Assembly: GCF_028771845.1 (NCBI RefSeq)
Contig: NZ_CP118270.1
Coordinates: 6,448,001 to 6,512,000 of the forward strand
Source: Paenibacillus marchantiae
GTDB taxonomy: Bacteria > Bacillota > Bacilli > Paenibacillales > Paenibacillaceae
DNA: 64,000 nt
Direction of reading: 5' to 3'
The position numbers were made by a program, and so were the translations under genes. The notes under the pieces are model-generated. The model was not told where the DNA came from and searched no databases. It saw only the letters and a list, made by a program, of their open reading frames with translations. Shown here piece after piece: positions 30,100 to 38,573 of this stretch; position 1 is the first letter of the stretch, and each line of letters opens with the position of its first letter.

Positions 30100-30237
30100 T
30101 TCCTAAATCATCCCCAACAATAAAAAACAGCTGTAAGCATTAGACGAAAAAATAAAGTCCAGACTGCCTCTGTTTTATGGAGCTATCGTTCCAACGTAGT
30201 GCGCTCAGGTACGCCTGATAACACCACAAACAAAAAA

Positions 30238-30272
30238 TGGCTCTTTCCGCCTTATCGGACGGAAAGAGCCAT
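30238..30272 (-). terminator. Terminator of the rarD-like gene
   Basis: A 12-bp stem (ATGGCTCTTTCCG / CGGAAAGAGCCAT) with a leftward T-run, about 25 bases past the transporter stop. Confidence 0.9.
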
Positions 30273-30298
30273 TTTGATGATACCAGGGTCCTGTGCCA

Positions 30299-31183
30299 TC
30301 AGCTCGCCTTCGCGAGTTTCGTGCCGCGAATCGATGCTGTAGCGTATACGACAAGCGCTGTCCAGATGAGCGCAAAGCCAACGAGCAGAACCGGCGAGAC
30401 CGATTCCTTGAATACGAATATGCTCAGTAACAGCATGATCGTCGGCCCGATGTATTGAACGAAGCCGAGCGTTGACAGCGACATCCGGGCAGCTGCTCGC
30501 GCAAAAAAGAGCAGCGGCAGCGCCGTGACTACGCCGGAAAGAAGCAATTCGATGAACGTCGGTGCAGGCAGCGTCCATGCCGTCGTTTTCCCCACAACGG
30601 CCAAATAGATCCAGTAGCCGAGCGCGACAGGCAGGACTACAGCCGTCTCCGAGAATAAACCTATAGAAGCGTCTTGCTTGATCTTCTTCTTCGCCAGGCC
30701 GTACAAGCCAAATGACGCAGCCAGCGAGATCGCGACCCACGGAAACCGTCCATAGTCAATCGCGATGATAAGCACCGCTGCTCCAGCGATGGCAATCGCG
30801 AGCCATTGGCCGCGGTTTGGCTTCTCACGAAGGAAGAGAACCGCTAACAAGACGTTCAGCAACGGATTCAAATAATAGCCAAGGCTTGTCTCGACGACAT
30901 GGCCGTTGTTGACCGCCCAGATGAAGATAAGCCAATTAATTGCAATCAGCATTCCGCTGGCGGTGAGGGACAGAAGAAGCGAGCGGTTAGTTGCAATCCG
31001 CTTTATGTCACCCCAGCGGCGCTGGGCGGCGACAAGAATACCCATGAAAACGAATGACCAGACAACCCGATGCGATAGAATTTCGCCTGCCGGCACTTCG
31101 CTAAACAACTTCCAATAAAGCGGGAGAACCCCCCACATGATATACGCAATAATAGCGTTGACTAACCCGTTATTCATAATCAT
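30299..31183 (-). CDS. rarD: RarD-type EamA-family transporter
   Basis: 294 residues with about ten hydrophobic helices, arranged as two EamA repeats. The opening GLVNAIIAYIMWGVLPLYWK, the LSHRVVWSF and the LGYYLNPLLNVLLAVLFLRE patterns are typical of RarD, a predicted drug/metabolite transporter with no firmly known substrate (linked to chloramphenicol sensitivity in some hosts). GAGGGG precedes the first ATG by five bases; an inner ATG six bases later is possible. It stands alone with its own terminator. Its GC content is higher than that of its flanks. Confidence 0.9.
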   Translation of the reverse strand: MIMNNGLVNAIIAYIMWGVLPLYWKLFSEVPAGEILSHRVVWSFVFMGILVAAQRRWGDIKRIATNRSLLLSLTASGMLIAINWLIFIWAVNNGHVVETSLGYYLNPLLNVLLAVLFLREKPNRGQWLAIAIAGAAVLIIAIDYGRFPWVAISLAASFGLYGLAKKKIKQDASIGLFSETAVVLPVALGYWIYLAVVGKTTAWTLPAPTFIELLLSGVVTALPLLFFARAAARMSLSTLGFVQYIGPTIMLLLSIFVFKESVSPVLLVGFALIWTALVVYATASIRGTKLAKAS

Positions 31184-31282
31184 TTTTCCCCTCTTCTTGC
31201 TCTGATGTCTGAACGGATTATACGTCTCAATCCCCTCTCAAGTAAAGCAAATAATTGATGAATTTGATTTAATTATTATTTA

Positions 31283-31726
31283 TTAGTCAAGGTTAATAAT
31301 CTTATCAAAGCAGTATGAATCTTTGTCATAGCCATTATGCTCATAGAAAGCATGGGCATCAGTTCGCTTGAATCCGCTGCATAAAATAATACTAGATATT
31401 CCGAGTTCTTTAGCATAATTTTCAGTATGTCTTAATAGTTGTGTACCTACCCCACGATGCTGGAATTCTTTTTTAACGGCAAGAGCTTGTATATGTAAAT
31501 AACCAATGGAAACCCCTATGGACAATGCCTGAACTATCGTTACAAAACCAACCACATCATTTTCAAATAATGCAACAAATGTTTTGTAATTCCCGTCCTC
31601 ATTCATTTTTTCTGTAGTATCTCGAAAATTTTCCTCATTAACATTGCGAATCTCAAGCACATCGTTCCATAAAAAAACAACTTCAGTATAATCATTCGCT
31701 GCAATTTCTCGTATCTTAATTTCCAT
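31283..31726 (-). CDS. GNAT-family N-acetyltransferase
   Basis: 147 residues, a complete single-domain GNAT. It shows the acetyl-CoA loop (ALAVKKEFQHRGVGTQLLRH) and the closing strand (KRTDAHAFYEHNGYDKD). AAGGGAG lies seven bases upstream of the ATG. Substrate unknown; small GNATs of this kind often acetylate amines or antibiotics. It is a single gene, AT-rich compared with rarD. Confidence 0.9.
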   Translation of the reverse strand: MEIKIREIAANDYTEVVFLWNDVLEIRNVNEENFRDTTEKMNEDGNYKTFVALFENDVVGFVTIVQALSIGVSIGYLHIQALAVKKEFQHRGVGTQLLRHTENYAKELGISSIILCSGFKRTDAHAFYEHNGYDKDSYCFDKIINLD

Positions 31727-31826
31727 GCCTATTCTCCCTTTTCATACAACTGGATTTTAAAGGAAACATTTTCCTGTCTTGTAGCGTTTATGTTACGTGA
31801 ATAACAATACTTAAGGAGGAATCAAG

Positions 31827-32381
31827 ATGAAGCGATTAGTTTCTCTATTTTTGATGTCAACTTTAGTTGTGGGTGTAGTGTCGGTTGCATCTGCTACGGA
31901 CCAACCTTTAAAGGATCTACCTTTTAAGGAACGTGCGGCGAATGTGTATAATCCTTCATTAAAAAAGGTCTTGTTAGATATCTCAAAGGACAACAAGTTA
32001 ACGACAACCCAACATAACTCCATTTATGTTCCTATGAAGGATGTTTTTAAACAATCTGGAGCAACGTTTAATTGGGACGGAAAGAAAAAAATTACTACGG
32101 TTAAAAATCAAGGCCAAGAACTGATTCTTAATTTCTCTGGCAAAGAAATCACAGCGGGTAAAAATCAAGTTGTTCTCCCTCGAGAGTGGGTACAATTAAA
32201 AAATGGAGTCTCGAGTATTGATGCATTTGTCTTAGCATATATTTTTGAAGTATCTGCAGATGACTCCGATCAAGAAAGAGTGGACTGGAAAGAAAAACTG
32301 AATTTCTTGGATATTAAAGGTACAGCCGGTTTGCCAGGATTAGATAAGTATATGCACGTAAATGTTCAGTTCAATGATTAA
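31827..32381 (+). CDS. Secreted protein with copper-amine-oxidase-N-like domain
   Basis: 184 residues with a clear signal peptide (cut near SVASA-TDQ) and a strong AAGGAGG site. The region around NSIYVPMKDVFKQSGATFNW and LPREWVQLKNGVSSIDAFVL follows the copper amine oxidase N-terminal (stalk) domain pattern, common as a stand-alone secreted module in Paenibacillus. It has no catalytic residues of amine oxidases. It is likely a cell-surface or extracellular protein of unknown role. A 12-bp hairpin follows it. Confidence 0.75.
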   Translation: MKRLVSLFLMSTLVVGVVSVASATDQPLKDLPFKERAANVYNPSLKKVLLDISKDNKLTTTQHNSIYVPMKDVFKQSGATFNWDGKKKITTVKNQGQELILNFSGKEITAGKNQVVLPREWVQLKNGVSSIDAFVLAYIFEVSADDSDQERVDWKEKLNFLDIKGTAGLPGLDKYMHVNVQFND

Positions 32382-32422
32382 TTAAAACCTATATTTTCAA
32401 ATTCTCTTTCGGTTATCCCCAG

Positions 32423-32457
32423 GATAGGTTTCTTTTCCTCTTATTAAGAAACCTATC
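32423..32457. terminator. Hairpin between the secreted protein and dinB-like genes
   Basis: Perfect 12-bp stem GATAGGTTTCTT / AAGAAACCTATC with an 11-base loop. T-rich on both sides, so it may end transcripts from both directions. The 16-bp 3'-end element lies 30 bases to its right. Confidence 0.7.
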
Positions 32458-32486
32458 TATGAATATCCAGTCCTCTATATGCCACG

Positions 32487-32502
32487 CTATCTTGCCCGTT
32501 AG
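32487..32502 (-). repeat. 3'-end element copy 1
   Basis: CTATCTTGCCCGTTAG, the most left-lying copy of a dispersed element. The TAA stop of the leftward DinB gene is formed inside it (CGTTA on the + strand). Confidence 0.65.
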
Positions 32503-32954
32503 AGCCTCGCGAACGTGATGTAATCGACTTGGGCAGGCTCTGCCGATTCGATCCGAAGTGCCCGATTGATCTGTCCTCGGTGATATTGCCCATGTAAGAG
32601 AACCTGCAAGAGGATGTCCCTTACGGATGTTTGGAATGGAACCCCACTCTGATTCGCATAGTCGATCATTTCGTCCAACTCAGATTCCTCAAGCCCTTCG
32701 ATATAGACGCGATATTGCTCAGCGTTTTCTTCGAATATCGTCCGGATCGCCGTCAGGTCTTCCGATTCCTCCCACAACGAATATTGCGCACTGCCCTTGC
32801 CCTGCAATCGAGACAACCAGACTCGTTCCGCGACCGCGACGTGCCGAACGAGTTTCAGAAGGTCCTTGTTCTTCGTCCCACTCTCTTCGAGTGCTTCCAA
32901 GATACGTCCGTCTGCCCAGTACAGGTGGTCCATCATGCACTTGATTGTCTTCAT
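32499..32954 (-). CDS. DinB-family putative metal-dependent protein
   Basis: 151 residues forming the four-helix DinB/YfiT-type fold, with the usual metal histidines in MMDHLYWADGRI, LVRHVAVAERVWLSRL and LHGQYHRGQINRAL. Many relatives are thiol transferases using bacillithiol or are induced by stress. Function here is not fixed by sequence. The ATG follows a GAGGGGG site. GC content is higher than the neighbours, and the stop lies inside one copy of the 3'-end repeat. Confidence 0.88.
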   Translation of the reverse strand: MKTIKCMMDHLYWADGRILEALEESGTKNKDLLKLVRHVAVAERVWLSRLQGKGSAQYSLWEESEDLTAIRTIFEENAEQYRVYIEGLEESELDEMIDYANQSGVPFQTSVRDILLQVLLHGQYHRGQINRALRIESAEPAQVDYITFARL

Positions 32955-33086
32955 TTCGATTTCCCCCTCTTCAACTCATTGATTAATTTAACCTGCTGCC
33001 ATCCAATAGTTTCATCAATGAAGCTTTTCATTTGATTTAACTGATATCTGAACAAATTCCGTAGTGTCTTGGTTGAACGCCATCGT

Positions 33087-33707
33087 TTAACGTAAATCCG
33101 TAAGGACTTGTTTTGCATAAACTTCCCAGTCTGCTTCATCTGTGTTAATCTCTAAAGTTGGAATCAATGATTGTTTCGTAGCCATTCGAAGTTTTTCTTG
33201 ATTATCTAAAAACGTTTCACATACTTGGGTAGTAGTAGACTTTCCCATCACATATGACTTCCACGCTTCACCGCGACTTTCAATAAACCTAGACTCAACA
33301 GCATCCGGGGTCAAGGTTAAGAGTACACAATGTGCATTCATCCTGGATAGACGTTTCTCAAGCAGCTCAATCTCAGGAGAGGCTTTAAATGCAGCTCTAT
33401 GATTTACATGAAACCTCTCTAAAAGAAAAAATATACCTTTGGATGGTTTGGAATGACCAAGAGAGCTAATCCAATCGTATTGTTGTTCAAGATAATCAAC
33501 CTGTCGACTTAGAAGTGAAATATGTTCATCCTTATCCATGGATCTTAAAACACCTTGGTGTGAATGCAATACTTGTGAATAGTGTTCACTTATTGAAATT
33601 ATAGTTTTTTCACTATTCGGTGTTTGACTATGTAATCTCTTTATAGCAGAAAATAATGATGTTTTTCCTACAGTAGACATCCCTTCAATAATTACACCCC
33701 GAATCAT
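33087..33707 (-). CDS. P-loop nucleotide kinase-like protein
   Basis: 206 residues. A Walker A motif opens the protein (GVIIEGMSTVGKTSLFSAIKRL). LLERFHVNHRAAF in the middle and an Arg-rich lid (SRFIESRGEAWKSYV) resemble the thymidylate/deoxynucleoside kinase superfamily. It therefore probably phosphorylates a nucleoside or other small molecule, but the substrate is unknown. AGGAGGAG lies upstream of the ATG. No partner genes are adjacent. Confidence 0.75.
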   Translation of the reverse strand: MIRGVIIEGMSTVGKTSLFSAIKRLHSQTPNSEKTIISISEHYSQVLHSHQGVLRSMDKDEHISLLSRQVDYLEQQYDWISSLGHSKPSKGIFFLLERFHVNHRAAFKASPEIELLEKRLSRMNAHCVLLTLTPDAVESRFIESRGEAWKSYVMGKSTTTQVCETFLDNQEKLRMATKQSLIPTLEINTDEADWEVYAKQVLTDLR

Positions 33708-33795
33708 CTTCCTACTCCTCCTAAGCTTCGTGGTATTCTGCCCTTTAGTATAAGTGCCCGCTCAAATAGTAGATTTATTCGACGTAAGAAATGAA

Positions 33796-33811
33796 CTAAC
33801 CTGCCCGTTAG
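33796..33811 (-). repeat. 3'-end element copy 2
   Basis: CTAACCTGCCCGTTAG, exact consensus, with the GCTTAATGG extension on the right that is shared with copy 5. No confident gene ends here. Confidence 0.7.
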
Positions 33812-34102
33812 CTTAATGGAGCAGATAAAGATTTTCTTATCAACATTAACCGTTTCAAACATGAACTAGTTCTTGCCTTTGATCGAAAAAAACTAGTTCA
33901 AGATACAAAAAAAATTTTTTCAAGCGAATTCTTAAATGCATGCGCTCTTTTCTCGCGACAATATACATCCAATCGACAATCCGGTCACGTCTTTTTGCTT
34001 CGTAAACGCTTTGCTGAATGAGTTCCCTACTTTCATGCAATTATGCCCTTTGTCTTTATTAAACGGAGCAAACTGGAACTCGATCTGTTCCTTTAGTGAT
34101 TT

Positions 34103-34163
34103 TTCTAGTCTGGTAGGCAACTTTATGATGTCATTCTCCAGTCTGGTGGGTAACTTTATGTCA
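34103..34163. repeat. Two-copy tandem repeat of about 30 bp
   Basis: Two imperfect units share AGTCTGGTRGGYAACTTTATG and lie head to tail. The surrounding 33.82-34.44 kb has small frames on both strands (including a leftward one at 33855-34120) but none has a convincing start or family, so I leave it as non-coding or remnant DNA. Confidence 0.55.
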
Positions 34164-34455
34164 ATCCGTAAATTAAAGCTCCGAAAACTAAAGTAATTAT
34201 CCTATTTTGGCAACATTAGTGTTTCCATAATGATCTACTACAAAATTGCTTACTTACAATATAAGTTGAATAGTTATTACTTTTATCAGATCGAACGTAA
34301 TGAACGCACTTCCCTTTCTGATAATGCATCATAAGCACTGACAGCCCATTTTGATAACATCAGTCTAACAATCTCCTTACTTTTCTTAATATCGCGTTGT
34401 AGTTGGTTTTGTGACTGGTGAACTTCACTCAGTTTCTTGCTACTTTATAAAGTCT

Positions 34456-34665
34456 TTAGTTGTTTTCATTTTCAAATAGAATACACAAACGATCAAAGCC
34501 CACTTCTTCGGGAAGACAATAATTCCATTTAGTGCTTGAACAGCGATAAAATCGTCATGATCAGCAGTTATGTAGACTTCCCGATATTGATCCTTATAAG
34601 CCTTGACGTAATCATATACCTTTAGAGACGGGTTTTCGTACTTATATGTGCAATTTGTTCCTAGG
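34456..34665 (-). pseudogene. Remnant of an unknown gene
   Basis: Read leftward, a coding-like stretch runs VYDYVKAYKDQYREVYITAD and DDFIAVQALNGIIVFPKK. After a one-base change it ends as GFDRLCILFENENN followed by TAA. The 5' end is lost. I do not recognise the family. Confidence 0.4.
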
Positions 34666-34804
34666 GTGTGTCGTCCATATAGGCGGTTATTTTATCTTTT
34701 TTTGGGCTTTATGCAAAATAATAAATAAAAAAGTAACTATTTTCCTTTTAAGGCGTCTATATATGTGAGGGGGAAATCCTCAAAACTGGTTATAAGGAGC
34801 GTGA

Positions 34805-35069
34805 ATGTTATTGAAATTTAAGAAGAATTGGTTACTTACGGGTACGTTTGCCCTAGGCTTCAGCTTAATGGGCAACGTGTCAGGAGACCAACTCAGGGTA
34901 GGAAAAAAAATCCAAATTCAGGCCTATCAGCATTCATTTCTATAATACACTCCCAGGTACGCCGGACAACGAGAAGAAAAATCCCTCATTGAACATGCAG
35001 ATGCTATCGAACTGGTATCTAAAGCAATTGCATACAGATGGTACCAATCTTGAAGAGGAAATGTTATGA
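34805..35069 (+). pseudogene. Small exported-peptide gene broken at a poly-A run
   Basis: AAGGAG sits five bases before an ATG at 34805. The N-terminus (LLKFKKNWLLTGTFALGFSL) is signal-like. Near 34902 there is a run of eight A; after it the original frame stops early. The shifted frame reads on through NTLPGTPDNEKKNPSLNMQM and LEEEML to TGA at 35069. Joined, it would be a precursor of about 87 residues. It lies 30 bases before the bacteriocin-like gene and may be part of that system. A simple homopolymer error cannot be excluded. Confidence 0.45.
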
Positions 35070-35100
35070 CGAAATATTAAAAAATAGGAGGTTTTTTACT

Positions 35101-35805
35101 ATGTTAAAGGCGAAAAAGGTCTTTTTGCCAGTATTAATGATTTTGTCTATTTTCTGTTTAAGTTTATCTCCAAATTTGAGTGTTACAGCGCAAGCGGATA
35201 ACAGCCAAGATTTTGCTGTAGTTATAGGTAATGAAGCCAAGGAATTGATCAATGCAACGCTACATGGAGTAGAAGCAGGAGAAATTGAGAATATCGCCCC
35301 TGTGTCTGCTTTTGATTTGGAAAAATCGAGTGTGTACACGGTTGGCGGTGGAGTTACGGTTGTTACAGTTCCTTTGCATGGCGATTATAGCCTTCCTAGT
35401 AACGTAACAGTATTCTTCGATGAGGATAATACCGTATTGCAGACAAATGAAATGTTGGTGACCAAGAATGAGGCAGGAAACTTCCGAGTTGAGACGTATT
35501 TGAATGGATCAGTTGCTAAATCCGTGGACACTGACAGACCTTATATCACAGACGAAGAAATGCTTGCAGAAGAGCCAGTTAACTCTGGAATTCAACCGAA
35601 GAGTGTAGGCGCAGTGGCAGGTTGTCTTGGAGCAGTGCTTGGCATTGGTGGTACGGCGGCTTATATTATTGCGGTTGCGTGCGGTGGTTCGTGTGCAGTA
35701 CCGACACCAGTGACTGCTCCGATATGTGCTGCATGTATTGGTGCATATGCAGTTCTTGGTGCTGGTGGTATCGCTGGAGCAGTAGCTTGTTTCAATTACC
35801 TGTGA
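35101..35805 (+). CDS. Putative bacteriocin precursor with Cys-rich hydrophobic C-terminus
   Basis: 234 residues from the ATG at 35101 (AGGAGG nine bases upstream; an earlier ATG at 35038 lacks a site). A signal peptide (to about VTAQA) is followed by a charged pro-region of about 125 residues and a switch at QPKSVGA to a Gly/Ala-rich, strongly hydrophobic C-terminal 68 residues. That part holds six Cys (AGCLG, VACGGSC, PICAAC, VACF). This plan, a long pro-region releasing a Cys-rich hydrophobic peptide, resembles halocin C8-like and SdpC-type precursors. I see no exact family signature. The 66-residue membrane protein directly downstream would be the immunity partner. Confidence 0.65.
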   Translation: MLKAKKVFLPVLMILSIFCLSLSPNLSVTAQADNSQDFAVVIGNEAKELINATLHGVEAGEIENIAPVSAFDLEKSSVYTVGGGVTVVTVPLHGDYSLPSNVTVFFDEDNTVLQTNEMLVTKNEAGNFRVETYLNGSVAKSVDTDRPYITDEEMLAEEPVNSGIQPKSVGAVAGCLGAVLGIGGTAAYIIAVACGGSCAVPTPVTAPICAACIGAYAVLGAGGIAGAVACFNYL

Positions 35806-35814
35806 GGTGATTTG

Positions 35815-36015
35815 ATGAACAAGATTTTAGCGTTCTCGATTTTGGGAATGGGTTTAACTGGTGCCGTTTTAATCATCTCAATTGCTCTGCTGTTTAACCC
35901 CCCAATAGGAAATGTGTTGAAGATGGTTACTGCTGCTTCAACATTATCTTTTATTATATTTGCTGTCTCGGCTTTGGTATTTCGTCGGCGATTAGATAAT
36001 GAAAAAAGAGAGTAA
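35815..36015 (+). CDS. Small two-helix membrane protein, candidate immunity protein
   Basis: 66 residues from the ATG at 35815; a GAGGTGA site overlaps the end of the previous gene, nine bases away. Two hydrophobic helices (about 5-30 and 34-56) are followed by a basic tail (RRRLDNEKRE). Size, topology and tight coupling to the precursor gene are what one sees for self-immunity proteins of membrane-active bacteriocins. No homology was recognised, so the role is inference from position. Confidence 0.6.
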   Translation: MNKILAFSILGMGLTGAVLIISIALLFNPPIGNVLKMVTAASTLSFIIFAVSALVFRRRLDNEKRE

Positions 36016-36083
36016 TATATTTATACTTCCTCGTTTTAGGACGAATGATTCCAGTAGCAATCCTAACAATGTTTCTACTCAAG

Positions 36084-36120
36084 AAAAAAAGAGCATCTTC
36101 TTCAGGAGATGCCTTTTTTT
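36084..36120 (+). terminator. Terminator of the bacteriocin-like operon
   Basis: GCATCT/AGATGC stem extended by A-T pairs (AAAAAAG ... CTTTTTT), ending in seven T, about 70 bases after the small membrane protein. Confidence 0.8.
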
Positions 36121-36232
36121 CTGCTTATCTTCAGAAAATAATGAAATATATCTCCTCCAACATGCATTCTCCCCTACAAGTACCCATGCCAGAAAATAGA
36201 ATCTTCTGTTTTAAAATATATAGAGTTTGTTT

Positions 36233-36482
36233 CTATTGAGCTGTGTCCGGCTCTAACCTCAGATATCTTACTAATGTCCTTGATCATCTCATAAATCTGA
36301 CCGATTCGCCTAACATTCTCCGGTTCATTTTCTTCAAGCTCCCTGGCTTTACGCCATAAATACTACTGATTAAAGAGTATCAGATCCGCGCAGTGGCTTT
36401 CTATACCTTGTTTTTCCATAACAGTCCAATAAGTTATAGATCCTCCCATCCTCTTGCCAATAGGCTTAAAAAAATCCTCCAT
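36233..36482 (-). pseudogene. Small gene of unknown function with an in-frame stop
   Basis: Leftward frame of 83 codons (EDFFKPIGKRMGGSITYW ... RKARELEENEPENVRRI ... SKISEVRAGHSS) with one TAG near its middle. The composition looks coding (helical, charged). No site is obvious before the ATG. The family is not recognised. Confidence 0.4.
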
Positions 36483-36510
36483 TCGTACTAACTAATCTAG
36501 CTCTCCGTTG

Positions 36511-36681
36511 CTATATTATATAACAAGAAAAGTTATCATCTACCCTATAGCCATTTAAACCAACTCGTCCAAACGTCATTTGAACTGTTTCTTGCTCCTC
36601 TCCTATTATCACCGTCATTTCTAAAATAAACTTAAACTCCAGAGTATCTGAACCTTGGATCAGTAACACATGAATGTTCAT
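36511..36681 (-). CDS. Small protein of 56 residues, unknown
   Basis: ATG with AAGGA eight bases upstream. The product (NIHVLLIQGSDTLEFKFIL ... MTFGRVGLNGYRVDDNF) reads as a compact beta-rich protein. It has no recognised family. Lies just upstream of the broken 36.3 kb gene in the same direction, so the two may once have been one operon. Confidence 0.4.
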   Translation of the reverse strand: MNIHVLLIQGSDTLEFKFILEMTVIIGEEQETVQMTFGRVGLNGYRVDDNFSCYII

Positions 36682-36692
36682 GAATTAATTCC

Positions 36693-36761
36693 TTATTCGG
36701 CTCATCTCCTGCTGTAATTGACTTCTTATCGATGATACTTGTGGAGACCTGAGCCGAATAA
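36693..36761. repeat. Imperfect inverted repeat, 17-19 bp arms
   Basis: TTATTCGGCTCATCTCC on the left pairs with GGAGACCTGAGCCGAATAA on the right, with two extra bases in the right arm and a 33-base loop. The left arm covers the ribosome binding site region of the 56-residue gene. It could be a terminator relic or an RNA structure; no T-run follows. Confidence 0.6.
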
Positions 36762-36905
36762 ATTGGGCACTACCTCCGGAATCGGCTTATGATTGAAAAT
36801 CGCCTATCAGCTATTTAATCTTTTTTTGAGCGGCCTGAATAAAAAGTCGAGAAAAGCAGATACATAACTCAAACAAAGGTTTGAGTAGTTTCAAGGAGGA
36901 TTTTT

Positions 36906-37498
36906 ATGAAAAGATTAATGATGAAGTGCTTATTAGTACTTATTGGGCTTGGAATAACAGGGATAATCCCTTCCATTAGTGCTTATTCTGAAGCTGTATT
37001 ACCTAAAGTTGATAAGGATGGTCACTATCCGATTACGTATTTTGATTCACTAAATGAAGCAGTTAAAGAATATCAAAATTTAACATCTACAAATCCTGTA
37101 TTGATACCAAAATGGTTACCCAGTGAATCATATTTGGAAAGCATACGCATTCTTGGTGGTGGTGATGTTCTAACAACGGAATACGTAGGTGAAGATCTGA
37201 AAGTTCGAATCATGTTAATCCAAAAATAGACCGGTCAGATTTAAGCAAGCGTAGGACGATCACCATAAATGATAAAACAAAAGCTGAGTATAAGGAAAAC
37301 AATTTCCTTTATTCATTGAATTTTGATAAGGAAGGTAGAAATTACATGATTCTTATTGAAAAGAAAAATGCCAAATCAATCAATAATGTTAATCCAATCA
37401 GTGTTATCAGCAAAGATAAAGCGATAGAGTATATGGTTAAGATCGGACAATCCTTAACCCCATTTAAAGGGGATACTTATTTTAATTTCAAGAAATGA
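36906..37498 (+). pseudogene. Secreted DUF4367-like protein, frameshifted
   Basis: A strong AAGGAGG site precedes the ATG. A signal peptide (to about ISAYS) is followed by PKWLPSESYLESIRILGG and a strand-rich region like DUF4367 domains. The frame ends early at 37229. With a shift near 37213 it continues as NPKIDRSDLSKRRT and KTKAEYKENNFLYSLNFDKE to TGA at 37498, giving about 197 residues in all. It could still make a 107-residue truncated product. Confidence 0.7.
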
Positions 37499-37540
37499 AC
37501 TGTTAATCATTGAACAAAACGATTGTCAAAATTAACTTTA

Positions 37541-37755
37541 TCAAATGCAAGCACCTCTCCCAAAATGAGGAGTTGAATACGGCTTTCTTTGTTTTATTGA
37601 TTTATGACCCGTCTCGTAGTCGATGGAAGCAAACAGTTTGGTTCCTTTATGCTCGCTATGAGTCGGGATTTTGCGTTGTTGTCCTTTTGGAAACCAGTTG
37701 TACTGCAAAGCCAAATAGGCCCTTACCATTTACTGAATATAATGTTTTAAAGTAG
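37541..37755 (-). mobile_element. Remnant of an IS630-type transposase
   Basis: Leftward fragment with LALQYNWFPKGQQRKIPTHS and GTKLFASIDYETGH, the spacing and wording typical of the second catalytic half of IS630-family transposases. Only about 60 residues remain, with no terminal inverted repeats that I can see. It is inactive and marks past insertion in this accessory region. Confidence 0.6.
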
Positions 37756-37790
37756 GAAATAATTGTTGGTATAGAAAGGGCGGGGATAAT

Positions 37791-38249
37791 ATGTTAAAAA
37801 AAATATATTTAATAGCCTTTGCAGTGACTATTATTTCAGGAGTGGCATTAATATCGAATTCAAAAGCAGACACCTATCCAGAAATGGAAACCGTAAATAA
37901 GACAGTTGAAAATCCTGTTAACTCTAATTTTTCAACAAATAACGTAAAATCCGAAGAATCAATAAAAATCGAAGAATCCGTAGAATCAAAACTCGCAAAA
38001 GGGTATTTTAGTCAACTATATACACCTCATGGCATGTTCTTGCGAGCAGATGAACAAAGTATCTTTAAGGAATCTGAGATAGCAAGAAAGTTAGATCAAA
38101 TCGGACCTAATACGAATCAACTAATTTCTGAAGGCGAGTTCTTTTTAAAAGTAGATGAATCAACATTTCTTAAATCGTATCCCAATTCGTTACTCTTAAA
38201 TGAAACAGATGGAAACCCGACTGATACTGATGTTCCATCAAGTTTATGA
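37791..38249 (+). CDS. Small exported protein, family A
   Basis: 152 residues, signal peptide 1-26 (cut near SKADT), then a Ser/Asn/Glu-rich linker and a conserved C-terminal part: GYFSQLYTPHGMFLRADEQS followed by ESEIARKLDQI. The last part matches a leftward reading frame at 42.8-43.06 kb (ESEIARQLNQI, HGTFAWAEKQ), so two paralogs exist 5 kb apart. AAAGGGCGGGG precedes the ATG. The function is unknown; it is a surface or secreted protein. Nothing else is supported between 38250 and 38460. Confidence 0.7.
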   Translation: MLKKIYLIAFAVTIISGVALISNSKADTYPEMETVNKTVENPVNSNFSTNNVKSEESIKIEESVESKLAKGYFSQLYTPHGMFLRADEQSIFKESEIARKLDQIGPNTNQLISEGEFFLKVDESTFLKSYPNSLLLNETDGNPTDTDVPSSL

Positions 38250-38460
38250 AATTACCGTGACTCCAGTGAATGTTTCGACTTCCGGCCGCTATTGTTCCCA
38301 GATATTCACAGTAGAAATCCGGTGAAAAAGGCGGACGTTATCGCTCCTAAAGTTCCAAAATTCTCCTCCGCCTCTCTTCCCTTATAAGATATTTCCAAGT
38401 TCAATCTATATAAATATAAAAAGCTCCGTTTCAGTCACGTCCATATCTATTTTTCCTACG

Positions 38461-38476
38461 TTAACCTGCCCGTTAG
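38461..38476 (-). repeat. 3'-end element copy 3
   Basis: TTAACCTGCCCGTTAG. Paired with copy 4 across a hairpin. Confidence 0.7.
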
Positions 38477-38483
38477 TTGGATA

Positions 38484-38514
38484 AAAGCAGCCGATCACAT
38501 GGATCAGCTGCTTT
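38484..38514. terminator. Hairpin between two 3'-end elements
   Basis: AAAGCAGCCGATC pairs with GATCAGCTGCTTT (one mismatch). T-rich both ways, so it can end transcription of the leftward phosphotransferase. Confidence 0.75.
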
Positions 38515-38530
38515 CTTAGTTTTATTATTC

Positions 38531-38546
38531 TATCGTTTCCCGTTAG
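38531..38546 (-). repeat. 3'-end element copy 4
   Basis: TATCGTTTCCCGTTAG, 27 bases beyond the stop of the phosphotransferase-like gene. Confidence 0.65.
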
Positions 38547-38573
38547 CTCAATGAGTATCCTCCATTTAGTCGT

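Noticed and set aside
33855..34196. Short overlapping frames on both strands as real genes
   Set aside because: No good start site, no family, and they cover a tandem repeat; likely chance or remnants.
36906..37498. Programmed frameshift producing a longer secreted protein
   Set aside because: The shift site (ATCATGTTAATCC) is not a slippery heptamer and no structure follows; a plain frameshift mutation is simpler.
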